A DNA stretch of 64,000 nucleotides. Origin: Arcicella lustrica (GTDB lineage Bacteria > Bacteroidota > Bacteroidia > Cytophagales > Spirosomataceae). Every line of letters begins with the position of its first letter. Within the stretch, counting starts at the first letter, position 1. Of this stretch, positions 40,027 to 49,177 are shown piece after piece. A program made the translations under genes and the position numbers. The stretch lies in NCBI RefSeq assembly GCF_034930985.1, contig NZ_JAYGIM010000009.1:124001-188000 (forward strand). The letters run 5' to 3'. Below the pieces are notes generated by a model. It saw nothing but the letters and a program-made list of their open reading frames with translations, made no database searches and was not told the DNA's origin.

Positions 40027-40098
40027 TTTGGGCAATTAGCCTTGAGCTTTGAGCAAAATAAAAAAGCTCAAAGCTCATTGCTCAAGGCTCAAAGCTAA
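40027..40098. repeat. 7-nt word array in inverted arms at the fucosidase stop
   Basis: AGCTTTG, GGCAATT, AGCCTTG, AGCTTTG on the left, then an A-rich core and AGCTCAA, AGCTCAT, TGCTCAA, GGCTCAA, AGCTAAC on the right. They form a hairpin (GAGCTTTGAGC / GCTCAAAGCTC). It ends within 3 nt of the fucosidase stop codon at 40101 (minus strand). Confidence 0.6.
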
Positions 40099-40100
40099 CC

Positions 40101-41597
40101 TTAATAAACCGCCACATTAGAAATCACAGGACAAGCCTTTGCATCTTTGATGTTGATTCTAACTTTACTGGTTTCAACGCCATCTAATTTCAAGATTCTT
40201 TTATAACCAATTGTTGTCGCTGAGGCAACTTCTTGCCAAGTGTTATTTTTCCAAACTTCAATAGTAAAGCTTTTTACTCTTTGTCCAAGTTTGATGTATT
40301 CTTGCAAGAGTACATATTTTACGGCTTTATTTGCGCCTAAATTAATTTCTAAACTGCCAGATTTCTGTTCGTCATCGGTTGTCCAGTAGGTTTCTTTATT
40401 GCCATCAACTACATTTTTTGCTGAAAATTGAGGAGCATTCCCACGTACTGCACTTGCTCTTGCAGGAGCTTTTAAAGCCAAATTAGTTTTAAATTCTTTG
40501 TCTAAAATTGCTTTAAAACCTTTCAAGGCTTTTACATCGTTTTCATGGAAAAGTCCACGGCGATCTGGTGGAATGTTCAGTAACAAGTTTGAACCTCTAC
40601 CTACTGAACTCAAATAAATTTCAAATAATCGCTCCGCAGATTTTACTTTATCATCTTCTGAGGCATGATAAAACCAACCCGGACGAATAGAAACATCAAT
40701 TTCACTCGGAATCCAAACAGTACCATTTTCTGAGCCTGTATTCAACAATTGTTCAATCCCAGCTTTTCCTGCATACAAACTATCAGGCGTAATATTATTC
40801 CAATTGGTTTCGCCTGCAATACCTCTTTCATTGCCACACCAACGTATTTCTGGCCCCGCATCACTAAAAAAGATAACATCAGGTTGCATTTTTCTCACCA
40901 TCGGAATCGTATTTTGCCAATCGTAATAGGTTTTTCCGTCGATTTTGCGTGCTTCTCTTGCTCCACCATAATAGCCAGTTCCGCCGTTTGCACCATCAAA
41001 CCATAATTCAAAAACGGGTTTGTAATTACTAAACAATTCCTTCAACTGGTTTCGGTAATAAGTAATGTATTCTGGTTTGCCATAATCAGCATGGTTTCTA
41101 TCCCACGGTGATAAGTAAACGCCAAATTTTACGCCGAATTTCTTACAAGCTTCTGCCGTTTCTTTTACTACATCGCCTTTTCCACCTTTGTAAGGACTGT
41201 TTTTGATAGAATGCTCTGTGTACTTACTCGGCCAAAGCGTAAAACCATCGTGATGCTTACAAGTAAGAATCGCTCCTTTAAAACCAGTTTCTTTCAAAGT
41301 ACTTATCCATTGGTTGGCATCCAAAGCCGTTGGATTAAATATCGCTGGACTTTCGTCTCCATTTCCCCATTCCAAATCTGTAAAAGTATTGGTTGTAAAA
41401 TGGATAAAAGCATTGGTTTCCATTTCCTGATAGGACAATTGGTCTTTTGTAGGAATTGGATATACTGGTTTTGGAGCTGAAACCACTTTTTTACTTGTTT
41501 TCTTTACCACTGGCTCGCTTAACTTTGGAAAAGTAGAAGCGTGGTTTTGCTGAGAAAATAGTAAAAAAGGAATGGATAAAATCAGAGCATTTTTCAT
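40101..41597 (-). CDS. alpha-L-fucosidase, GH29, with C-terminal discoidin-type domain
   Basis: 498 residues, exported (signal ending near NHAST). The GH29 barrel covers about 50-340: NAFIHFTTNTFTDLEWGNG, LTCKHHDGFTLWPSKYTE, GVYLSPWDRN, and the nucleophile Asp201 in FELWFDGANGG. The C-terminal 130 residues (SGSLEINLGANKAVKYVLLQ, IEVWKNNTWQEVAS) form an F5/8 type C-like carbohydrate-binding domain. The acid/base residue is not obvious to me. The second GH29 gene ends 7 bp upstream, so they are co-transcribed. Periplasmic or surface removal of L-fucose from glycans is the likely job. Confidence 0.92.
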   Translation of the reverse strand: MKNALILSIPFLLFSQQNHASTFPKLSEPVVKKTSKKVVSAPKPVYPIPTKDQLSYQEMETNAFIHFTTNTFTDLEWGNGDESPAIFNPTALDANQWISTLKETGFKGAILTCKHHDGFTLWPSKYTEHSIKNSPYKGGKGDVVKETAEACKKFGVKFGVYLSPWDRNHADYGKPEYITYYRNQLKELFSNYKPVFELWFDGANGGTGYYGGAREARKIDGKTYYDWQNTIPMVRKMQPDVIFFSDAGPEIRWCGNERGIAGETNWNNITPDSLYAGKAGIEQLLNTGSENGTVWIPSEIDVSIRPGWFYHASEDDKVKSAERLFEIYLSSVGRGSNLLLNIPPDRRGLFHENDVKALKGFKAILDKEFKTNLALKAPARASAVRGNAPQFSAKNVVDGNKETYWTTDDEQKSGSLEINLGANKAVKYVLLQEYIKLGQRVKSFTIEVWKNNTWQEVASATTIGYKRILKLDGVETSKVRINIKDAKACPVISNVAVY

Positions 41598-41604
41598 AAT
41601 ATTA

Positions 41605-43032
41605 TTAGTATTTAAAAGCCAAACTTGGATAATTTTTATACTTTTTCAAGAAAGAAGCAGGTAAAGTAACGCTTACTTTATCGCCTTCGGCTTTCCATTT
41701 TACGGCTACTTTTTCGCTTAATAAAATTACTTTTGCGCCTTTTGCTGGTACATTGCCCGTCCAAGTAATGGTTGGGTTAATGGCTTGGTCTTCTGGCAAT
41801 CTTACTAAAGCATAAATTGAATTATCTTTTCCTTTCGTGAAAAATGTTTCCCCATCTCTGTAAATATCCGTAGTTCTGGTATTGTAAATGGCTTCTCCGT
41901 TGGCATTCAACCAAGTACCAATTTCTTTCAAACGAGCAATTTGAATGTCGTTCAAAGTACCATCAGCTCCAGGTCCAACACCCAACAATAAACTTCCGCC
42001 TTTGGCAACGACTTCAATCAAAGTATGTACTACTTTGGTGGCTGATTTAAAATTATCATTTGGTACATAACCCCAAGCACCGCCTAAAGTAATACAACTT
42101 TCCCAAGGAGTGTCTGATTTTGTGGCAGGAATACTTTGTTCTGGCGTTCTGTAATTTTCAAATTCTCCATGAACAGTTCTATCAACGACTAATAAACCAG
42201 GTTGATTTTTACGAGCCATCGAAGCAATTTTTGGCATATCAATTTCTTGGCTAAATGCTGGAATGGCAGCTCCCCAAGCTCTTACTTCATCCGTAACTGT
42301 ATCTAAAGGACGCACCCAACCGCCATCAAGCCAAAGAATATCCATTTTTCCGTAGCCAGTCATTAATTCCTGAATTTGGTTATAAGAAAACTCTTTGAAT
42401 TTGTTCCAACGCCAAGGATTTTTACGAATATCATAATTGGCATTGCGGTCTGGCGTTGCATAACGATTCCACCAGAAGTACTCTGAATGCCAATCTGGTT
42501 TCGAGAAGTAGGCACCAATCATAAAATTCTGTTTTCTGAAAGCCTCAAATACATATTTGGCAACGTCTGCTTTAGGATTTTGTGCAAAAGGTCCGTTTGA
42601 AATTTTAAAATCAGAATATTTGGTATCAAACATTGAAAAACCATCGTGGTGTTTCGTCGTAAAAACCACATATTTCATTCCCGCATCTTTGGCAGCACCA
42701 GCCCATTGGTCTGGGTTGAAATTGGTTGGATTAAACTTCTTGTTCAAACCCCAATACCATTTTTTATAGTCATCATAAGTTTGCGTACTGTCACGACTAA
42801 TCCAGTCTTCCGAACATAATTCCCAAGATTCAATAATGCCCGGAACGGCATATAAACCCCAGTGAATAATCATTCCGAATTTTTGGTCTCGCCAAGTTTC
42901 TAATTTTTCTCTCACCAATGGGTCTGTTGGATATTGGTACTCAGTGGAGGCTTGATGAATATTTCCTTGCGCTGATGTTTGGAAATGAATGGAAAAAGAA
43001 AGACTAAGTAAAATACTTATTTTTTTTAACAT
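41605..43032 (-). CDS. alpha-L-fucosidase, GH29
   Basis: 475 residues with a signal peptide (ending HFQTSAQGN). The GH29 barrel shows FGMIIHWGLYAVPGIIESWE, VVFTTKHHDGFSMFDTKYS, MIGAYFSKPDWHS and the nucleophile Asp236 in DILWLDGGWV. A small beta domain closes the C-terminus (VPAKGAKVILLSEKVAVKWK). It differs from the 40101 enzyme by lacking the discoidin domain, so the two may prefer different linkages. First gene of the fucosidase operon. No SusC/SusD pair or sugar transporter is found in the window. Confidence 0.93.
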   Translation of the reverse strand: MLKKISILLSLSFSIHFQTSAQGNIHQASTEYQYPTDPLVREKLETWRDQKFGMIIHWGLYAVPGIIESWELCSEDWISRDSTQTYDDYKKWYWGLNKKFNPTNFNPDQWAGAAKDAGMKYVVFTTKHHDGFSMFDTKYSDFKISNGPFAQNPKADVAKYVFEAFRKQNFMIGAYFSKPDWHSEYFWWNRYATPDRNANYDIRKNPWRWNKFKEFSYNQIQELMTGYGKMDILWLDGGWVRPLDTVTDEVRAWGAAIPAFSQEIDMPKIASMARKNQPGLLVVDRTVHGEFENYRTPEQSIPATKSDTPWESCITLGGAWGYVPNDNFKSATKVVHTLIEVVAKGGSLLLGVGPGADGTLNDIQIARLKEIGTWLNANGEAIYNTRTTDIYRDGETFFTKGKDNSIYALVRLPEDQAINPTITWTGNVPAKGAKVILLSEKVAVKWKAEGDKVSVTLPASFLKKYKNYPSLAFKY

Positions 43033-43321
43033 AACGATAGATTTTATAAAGGATAATAAGACAAAAGTTGTACTCGTATTTTGTCATTAATCAATAAACT
43101 CTTTAACTAAAGAGTATTTGCTAATATTATACCTGTTTTGATTTACTAAATTACGAAAATATTTGATTTATTTTTAAAATCGGAAATATATTGCATTTTA
43201 AGTAAAAATAAATAAAGGTTTTGTCGTCTTGTTACCGCTTAATAATTATTTTGAACTTAGAACCATTGAAAATTTTATTTTAGTTAATTTTAGATACAAT
43301 CTTAAAACTAACTATGACAAA

Positions 43322-44440
43322 ATGACACACACAGTCCAGCCCAAGGAAACACTTTACAGTATCTCAAAAAAATACGGAATTTCAGTAGATCAACTTACAG
43401 CATTGAATGGTTTAGTTTCAACTAATTTATCTATCGGACAGGTTTTAGTGGTTGATTCTGATTCTTTTTCAGAGAACAATTCCTCAAATGATGAACCTTT
43501 TAATGCTGTAGCAGATTATGGAAACTCAGTTTTCCAACGCCGACAAGTATTTCAAGTACAGCAAGAAAACAAAGGTTCTTACAGTACTTATGTAATTAGT
43601 TTTCCTAGTCCAGATGGCTTTATGCAAACGGGAACAATGCGTGATGTATATCCTTCGCCCAATCAAGTAAATCCGAGAGGAGTAAGTTATGCAGGAAAAT
43701 CTAGCTTTGATGAAAATAAAAATATGTTTCTGGATATTTGTCAAGAACCTTTTTATGCAGATATTCTGAAATATATTTCTAAAAATGAAGGCTGTTTTGA
43801 TGCCGTCAATAGCTATGACAAAGCCATTTTTTCATTTGGTTTTATTCAGTTTACAGGTGCAGTGGCTAGTGGTTCGATGCTTACCAGAGTATTAGCACGA
43901 TTGAAAGAAAGAGATGAAGACGTTTTTAATGAATGTTTCTCGCAATATGGAATGGACATTAAAAGTTTCGGAACGCCGATTTTTCAAGTAGAAACCAATG
44001 GCGGTACGAAAGAAGGCGATGCCGCATATTTAGAAGTAGCCAACGATTTAAGATTGACAGGCGCATTTATTGCCAGTGCTTTCAGACCAACTATGATTTG
44101 CGTACAAGTAGAAATTGCTTTAGAAGAATATGTTTTCAAAGCAGTTTCATCTTCGGTAATGATTTCAATTTTTGGGAATGCTTATTCTTTAAATCAAATT
44201 ATGAGTACTGAAGGCGGAATTGCTTTCAGAGTAGATTTAGCCGTAAATCGTGGTCTGAGCGGTTCTTTAGCAGTATTAAAAAAGGCGATTGAACAAGTTT
44301 TATCTGAATCTGGAAGTTCAGATATTTCAAGTTTAGACGAAAGAAATATCGTTGAAAAAGTAGCAATGAACGACGCAGAAGCATGGAAAAAGCAAAGAGT
44401 ATTGAAAATTTTGGATAGTGGATTTAGTTTTGAGAAGTAG
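43322..44440 (+). CDS. LysM protein with lysozyme-like region
   Basis: 372 residues from the ATG at 43322 (MTHTVQPKETLYSISKKYG); the frame opens earlier, but the LysM domain begins here. Residues 1-45 are one LysM peptidoglycan-binding domain. The body contains LKYISKNEGCFDAVNSYDKAIFSFGFIQF, a Glu-containing pattern like muramidase or transglycosylase sites, and SALVFK-type helices to the end. No signal peptide is visible, so export by another route (phage-tail-like or holin) is possible. I cannot name the family firmly. The Rpn gene at 44505 follows at 64 bp. Confidence 0.7.
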   Translation: MTHTVQPKETLYSISKKYGISVDQLTALNGLVSTNLSIGQVLVVDSDSFSENNSSNDEPFNAVADYGNSVFQRRQVFQVQQENKGSYSTYVISFPSPDGFMQTGTMRDVYPSPNQVNPRGVSYAGKSSFDENKNMFLDICQEPFYADILKYISKNEGCFDAVNSYDKAIFSFGFIQFTGAVASGSMLTRVLARLKERDEDVFNECFSQYGMDIKSFGTPIFQVETNGGTKEGDAAYLEVANDLRLTGAFIASAFRPTMICVQVEIALEEYVFKAVSSSVMISIFGNAYSLNQIMSTEGGIAFRVDLAVNRGLSGSLAVLKKAIEQVLSESGSSDISSLDERNIVEKVAMNDAEAWKKQRVLKILDSGFSFEK

Positions 44441-44504
44441 ATTAATTAGAATAGACAAATTCTTATTTACCAATTGAAATTGACACTTTTTGAATTTTAA
44501 GCTA

Positions 44505-45377
44505 ATGGAAATTTATAACGATAATAGCCGATTTATTTCAATTTTATCTGATTACGGTTTTAAGGTAACTTTTGGAAATGAAGAAGATACTACTTTTCTA
44601 AAAAAAGCTTTACAAGCCCTAATTGATTCACCTATACCAATTAAAACAATAGAGTTTATTAAAAATGAAATGAATGCCATAACAATTGATAGCCGTAGTG
44701 GTATTTATGACATCGCTTGTATTGATGAAAACAATAATCATTTTATTGTAGAAATGCAATTGAGTGATTATCCAGAATTTATTCAACGAATGAAATTTTA
44801 TGCCTTACATCGCTTTAATACAATGGTCAAGAAAGGGGCATATAAATTTGAAGATTTGACTAAAATTTATTGTATAGGGATTTTGGCTGTCAATATTTTT
44901 CCTTCAATAAAACAATTTCATAATATTGCTGTATTGAGAAATGATAAAAATGAAATTATTGATGACCAAATGACGTTTATAACAATAGAATTAGCTAAGT
45001 TTACTAAGCAAATAGCTGATATTCAAACAGATTTAGAGAAATTAATTTATACAATGAAAACTTTGCACACAGTTACAGAGACATCGCAGTTTCCAGCATT
45101 TTGGGATGAGGAGTGGCTTAAAAAAGCTATTCATGAAGTCGATTTAAGAGCTATGACAGTTGAGCAAAAATTAGCTTTTGAAATGGCAATTTCAGCAAAT
45201 GCTTTAGCTGTTAAAAATGAAAATAAAAAGATTGAAGAGATAAGATTAGTTGACAAAACAGAAACAGTTACCAATGCTTTGAATATGGGGCTCACTCTTG
45301 AGCAATGTTCAATACTTGCAAACGTCTCACTAGACTTCGTAAAAAACATTCAAGAAAAACTCCATAAAGAAAAGTGA
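44505..45377 (+). CDS. PD-(D/E)XK nuclease family (Rpn-type) protein, third copy
   Basis: 290 residues from the ATG at 44505 (MEIYNDNSRFISILSDYG). Same subfamily as the 28263 gene: Asp69 in SGIYDIACIDEN and Glu83-x-Gln85 in FIVEMQ, then FIQRMKFYALHRFNTMVKKG, and a helical C-terminal half. The tail VSLDFVKNIQEKLHKEK resembles but is not identical to the shared tail of the two island copies, so it is a separate older paralogue. It ends 14 bp before the convergent umuC stop. No repeats flank it as they do in the island. Confidence 0.85.
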   Translation: MEIYNDNSRFISILSDYGFKVTFGNEEDTTFLKKALQALIDSPIPIKTIEFIKNEMNAITIDSRSGIYDIACIDENNNHFIVEMQLSDYPEFIQRMKFYALHRFNTMVKKGAYKFEDLTKIYCIGILAVNIFPSIKQFHNIAVLRNDKNEIIDDQMTFITIELAKFTKQIADIQTDLEKLIYTMKTLHTVTETSQFPAFWDEEWLKKAIHEVDLRAMTVEQKLAFEMAISANALAVKNENKKIEEIRLVDKTETVTNALNMGLTLEQCSILANVSLDFVKNIQEKLHKEK

Positions 45378-45391
45378 TTAAGCAAGAGAAA

Positions 45392-46663
45392 TTAAAAATC
45401 TAGAGCCTTTACTTTAATTGCATCGGCAATTTTAGTGGTGTATTTGGGTGATAATTTCTCTTGTTTCATTTTCCAAGTACGTTTTAAATCTTGTGTAGCT
45501 AATTTTACTTTAATTGCGCCCATTTTTCTGTTAATTTTATCAACAGTTTCCATTAGCTTTTTGTGTTTTGGATTGCTGTTTTCAAAGAGATTCATTTGTT
45601 GAGAGCCTTCCGGGCTAAAATCTGTTAGAATTACTCCAGCTTTTTTATATTCAAAACCTTTTTTGAAAATCTTATCTAAGGCTTCTGTCGCAAATTTGGC
45701 TAATTCTATGTTGGAATTCGTTGGAAACGGTAATGCAAGAAAATGGCTTCTGTTATATTGTGCTAATTCTTTTCTATGACTGTTGGTACGAAGAAAAACT
45801 ACAATCGCATTGCAACAAGCTTTTTGTTTTCTTAATTTCTCAGCACAGCTTACTGTAAAAGTGACTATTCTTTCTTTGATAAGTTCGTAGTCTTTATAAT
45901 TGGTTTCAAAACTTCTGGTGGTTGCGATGTTCCTTTTGTCAGCTACTTCGTCGAGGTCTAAACAATTTATTCCTTGTAATTCTTTGTATAAACGAAGTCC
46001 AACAACTCCCATTTCTTTTTTTACCCATTCTTCTTTACAATTTACAAAATCAAAAGCGGTTTGTATTTCTACAGCTTTCAAACGTTTCGCAAGTTTATAG
46101 CCAATTCCCCAAACAGCTTCTATCGCCAACCATTTTAAGGCTTTGATACGTTTTTCATCTGTATCAATTACATAAACGTTGCCTGTTTTTTCTGGAAATT
46201 TTTTAGCAATATTATTCGCTACTTTTGAAAGGGCTTTGGTAGGAGCAATGCCAACACTGATAGGAATTCCTGTGCCTTTGGTTACTCTGTAACGAATCTG
46301 TTTGCCATATTCCTGCAAATCAAAGTATTTTTCAAAGCCTTCAAATTTTAGAAAAGCTTCGTCGATACTGTAAATCTCAATGTCAGGTGTAAACTCTGCT
46401 AGTAGATTCATTACACGATTACTCATATCTCCATAAAGTGCATAATTGGAAGAAAGTACATGAATCTTCTTTTTCTCGAAAAAATCTTGGAATTTATAAG
46501 CTGGCGCACCCATTGGCACTCCTGCATTTTTGGCTTCGTTACTTCTGGAAATCACACAACCATCATTGTTCGAAAGTATAGCAATAGGCTGGTTTCTCAG
46601 TTTAGGCTGAAAAACTCTTTCGCAGGATGCGTAAAAATTATTACAATCAACTAAAGCAAACAT
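45392..46663 (-). CDS. umuC: Y-family DNA polymerase, UmuC type
   Basis: 423 residues, catalytic subunit of a Pol V-like translesion polymerase. Start MFALVDCNNFYASCERVFQP (metal Asp6), catalytic YSIDEAFLKF (Asp/Glu), VSVGIAPTKALSKVANNIAKK, the helix-hairpin-helix EAVWGIGYKLAKRLK, the little-finger domain NRSHFLALPFPTNS, and a C-terminal UmuC extension. It follows umuD by 3 bp, so they are one unit. Needs cleaved UmuD as a partner and is usually damage-induced, though no LexA box is recognisable here. Confidence 0.95.
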   Translation of the reverse strand: MFALVDCNNFYASCERVFQPKLRNQPIAILSNNDGCVISRSNEAKNAGVPMGAPAYKFQDFFEKKKIHVLSSNYALYGDMSNRVMNLLAEFTPDIEIYSIDEAFLKFEGFEKYFDLQEYGKQIRYRVTKGTGIPISVGIAPTKALSKVANNIAKKFPEKTGNVYVIDTDEKRIKALKWLAIEAVWGIGYKLAKRLKAVEIQTAFDFVNCKEEWVKKEMGVVGLRLYKELQGINCLDLDEVADKRNIATTRSFETNYKDYELIKERIVTFTVSCAEKLRKQKACCNAIVVFLRTNSHRKELAQYNRSHFLALPFPTNSNIELAKFATEALDKIFKKGFEYKKAGVILTDFSPEGSQQMNLFENSNPKHKKLMETVDKINRKMGAIKVKLATQDLKRTWKMKQEKLSPKYTTKIADAIKVKALDF

Positions 46664-46666
46664 ATT

Positions 46667-47116
46667 TTAATGCTTTTGAATGGAAAAAGTAACAATTCCC
46701 CAAATTTCAAAATCGTGATATTCTGTAATTTTTGTAGGCTTATAATTTTCGTTGGCAGGCATCAGCCAAATGCCGTCTTTGTCAACTTTCAAGCGTTTCA
46801 AAACAAATTCACCATTCAAAATGCAAACTGCAATTTTACCGTCTGATGGTTCAAGTGATTTATCTACAATTAGCAAATCTTTATCAGCAATGCCAGCGTC
46901 TGTCATAGAAACGCCATCTGTAATAGCAATAAAAGTAGTAGAAGGATGTTTGATTAAGTACTTATTGAGGTCGATAGTGGAATCTAAAAAATCTGCTGCA
47001 GGCGAAGGGAAACCAGCACTGATACCTCCTTCGATGAGCGGTAAAGCTAAAGAAGTTTCATTCGAAAGGGCATAAATTCTTAATTTACCTTTAGTATTAA
47101 TGGCTTTTAGATTCAT
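46667..47116 (-). CDS. umuD: UmuD-type S24 peptidase, Pol V subunit
   Basis: 149 residues closely like E. coli UmuD. The cleavage site is Ala-Gly in ISAGFPSPAADF (Cys-Gly in E. coli). The catalytic Ser is in DGVSMTDAGI and the Lys in FVLKRLK. One oddity: the residue before the Ser is Val (GVSM) where GDSM is usual. The fold signature IDLNKYLIKHPS is kept. Upstream, the GNAT gene ends 12 bp away, so the umuDC pair is transcribed from within or before that operon. Confidence 0.93.
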   Translation of the reverse strand: MNLKAINTKGKLRIYALSNETSLALPLIEGGISAGFPSPAADFLDSTIDLNKYLIKHPSTTFIAITDGVSMTDAGIADKDLLIVDKSLEPSDGKIAVCILNGEFVLKRLKVDKDGIWLMPANENYKPTKITEYHDFEIWGIVTFSIQKH

Positions 47117-47128
47117 TGACTTGGCTTA

Positions 47129-47617
47129 TTAAACGGGTTTACGCATTACATAATCGTTCATCCAGAAATCATTTCCAATATTAACATCTACTTCTTTAAA
47201 TACTTCAAAACCCAATTTTTCATAGAAATTTCTTGCTTTGTTGTTTCTGTTAACGTTCAGTTCAATGAATTCACAATTTTCGTTTTGCGCTATTTTTACA
47301 ATTTCTGCAATCATGATTTTTCCAAAACCTTTTCCTTGTGTTTCTGGCAAGAAGTAAATCTTGTGTAATTTTATCATTTGCCCAATTTTCTCAATGCCTG
47401 AAAATCCTACAGGTTTTTCGTTATCAGTGAAAATATAAAAATGATTAGTCTCGAATTGTTTGGTTAATGATGCAGTACTGTACATCATTTCTAGCATAAA
47501 TAAAGTTTGTTCTTCCGTTAAAATACTTCCGTAAGTGGGTCTCCAAGTTTCATTCGCAATTTGTTGAATGATGGACAAATCTTGTAATTGAGCTTTTTCA
47601 ATGTTATAATTACTCAT
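47129..47617 (-). CDS. GNAT-family N-acetyltransferase
   Basis: 162 residues from the Met at 47617 (MSNYNIEKAQLQDLS); the frame also allows MIK at 47626. The GNAT fold is clear: motif A around IYFLPETQGKGFGKIMIAEIVK (pyrophosphate-binding QGKGFG), then CEFIELNVNRNNKARNFYEKLGFEVFKE. The substrate is unknown. Its start overlaps or abuts the end of the acyltransferase gene, and it precedes umuD by 12 bp. Confidence 0.9.
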   Translation of the reverse strand: MSNYNIEKAQLQDLSIIQQIANETWRPTYGSILTEEQTLFMLEMMYSTASLTKQFETNHFYIFTDNEKPVGFSGIEKIGQMIKLHKIYFLPETQGKGFGKIMIAEIVKIAQNENCEFIELNVNRNNKARNFYEKLGFEVFKEVDVNIGNDFWMNDYVMRKPV

Positions 47618-47618
47618 T

Positions 47619-48194
47619 TTAATCAAATTTTTGGTCTTTTAATGAAAATAGCGCAGGATATTTTGGTGTAATATTCAAGTAATATTTTTGAATTTCAACC
47701 AAATCTGTTGCATAATTTCCTGTTGGATAGAATACATCTAAAAAGCCAGCTTCTTTTTTCTTGAAATCTAAAAAACCTAATACAATGGGTACTTGTGCTT
47801 TTACTGCAATATGGTAAAATCCTGATTTCCATTCGCTTGTGTATGAGCGTGTTCCTTCCGCAGGAACAATCAAATGTGCGTTTTTGTTTGAATCGCTCAA
47901 TAATTTAGCCATTTCGTCCACCAAATTGTTTTTTTGCTTTCTATTGACAGGAATGCCGCCTAAAGCACGCATAAGTATTCCTAAAGGAAATTTAAAGAGC
48001 GAATCTTTTGCTAAATACCGAATGGGAAGTTCTACAGAATAGATAGCTGCCATGCAGTAGAGATAGTCCCAATTGGAAGTATGAGGTGCTGCGATGATGA
48101 CCGCACGTGGGTAAGATTTTACGCCATTAGGTGTATTATCAATAGCTTTCCAGCCTGAAAATTGTAGAATGAGTTGACCTATGAATTTTAACAT
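47619..48194 (-). CDS. 1-acyl-sn-glycerol-3-phosphate acyltransferase-like protein
   Basis: 191 residues of the PlsC family. The catalytic H(X4)D is in AAPHTSNWDYLYC and the PEGTRS-type glycerol-phosphate site in IVPAEGTRSYTSEWK. It is shorter than PlsC of E. coli and resembles small lysophospholipid acyltransferases of Bacteroidota. Membrane phospholipid or ornithine-lipid synthesis is likely. First gene of the operon leading to GNAT and umuDC. Confidence 0.88.
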   Translation of the reverse strand: MLKFIGQLILQFSGWKAIDNTPNGVKSYPRAVIIAAPHTSNWDYLYCMAAIYSVELPIRYLAKDSLFKFPLGILMRALGGIPVNRKQKNNLVDEMAKLLSDSNKNAHLIVPAEGTRSYTSEWKSGFYHIAVKAQVPIVLGFLDFKKKEAGFLDVFYPTGNYATDLVEIQKYYLNITPKYPALFSLKDQKFD

Positions 48195-48223
48195 GAATGA
48201 TTATTGTAATTTCGTCACCACAA

Positions 48224-48255
48224 CAAAACTACCTATATTTGATTTGAGATTCAAA
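48224..48255 (-). promoter_or_regulatory. promoter of the plsC-GNAT-umuDC operon
   Basis: On the minus strand: TTTG (48255-48252), a 20-nt spacer, then TAGTTTTG (48231-48224), matching TTTG-N20-TAnnTTTG, 30 nt before the ATG at 48194. Confidence 0.6.
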
Positions 48256-48372
48256 AGTAAAGATATTTTAGTATTATTATTGGATATTTAATGATAATAA
48301 TTAGAATGTTAGAAAGTCAAAATTTAAATTTGATTCAGCAAGTATAGAAATTAAAAATACTGTTTATAAACA

Positions 48373-49140
48373 ATGCAAAAACCACTCATATTGATTGCTA
48401 ATGATGATTCAATAGCGGCGAAAGGGATAAAAACATTAGCAGAAATTATGTCGAAAATCGGGGAGGTTGTCGTAGTAGCACCCGATAGCCACCAATCTGG
48501 CATGGGGCACGCCATTACGTTAGACAGACCGCTCAGAGTGAATCCAGTAAAAGATTTTTTACCAAATGTAGAAGCTTATCAATGCAGTGGTACTCCTGCT
48601 GATTGTATCAAATTTGGGAAACACTTTTTGTTGAAAGGTAGAAAGATAGATTTAGTTGTTTCTGGCATTAATCATGGTTCAAATTCTTCAATTTCAGTAA
48701 TTTATAGTGGAACAATGTCGGCGGCGATTGAAGCGGCAATTGAAGGAATTCCAGCTATTGGTTTTTCATTATGTGATTTTGGTGCGGATGCAGATTTCTC
48801 TCATACAGAAGAATACATCGTTCAGATTGCCAAGAAAGTACTTCAAAATGGTTTACCGAAAGGCATTGCTTTGAATGTGAATTTCCCGAAAAAATCAGAA
48901 GAAGCCATCAAAGGAATTAAAATTTGTCGTCAAACGGATGCTTTGTATCGTGAGACTTTCCAAGAAAGACAAGACCCTTATGGCAAAAAATATTATTGGA
49001 TGGACGGATTCCTTCAAAATGACGATACAGCAGGTGGAAATGACGAAGATGCTTTGGCAGAAAACTATGTGTCGATTGTTCCCGCAAAATTTGATTTGAC
49101 AGATTATCAAGCACTTGACACCATTAAAGAATGGTTTTAA
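48373..49140 (+). CDS. surE: 5'/3'-nucleotidase SurE
   Basis: 255 residues, metal-dependent phosphatase of nucleoside monophosphates. Start MQKPLILIANDDSIAAKGIKTLA with the metal-binding Asp-Asp pair, VVAPDSHQSGMGHAITLDRPL, CSGTPADCIKFG, VSGINHGSNSS and YSGTMSAAIEAAIEGIPAIGFS. Length and order are normal. Cytoplasmic. It is followed 37 bp later by the GH3-family gene. Confidence 0.96.
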   Translation: MQKPLILIANDDSIAAKGIKTLAEIMSKIGEVVVVAPDSHQSGMGHAITLDRPLRVNPVKDFLPNVEAYQCSGTPADCIKFGKHFLLKGRKIDLVVSGINHGSNSSISVIYSGTMSAAIEAAIEGIPAIGFSLCDFGADADFSHTEEYIVQIAKKVLQNGLPKGIALNVNFPKKSEEAIKGIKICRQTDALYRETFQERQDPYGKKYYWMDGFLQNDDTAGGNDEDALAENYVSIVPAKFDLTDYQALDTIKEWF

Positions 49141-49177
49141 CAACAATTTTAAATTTGTAGCAATTAATTCCTGAACA

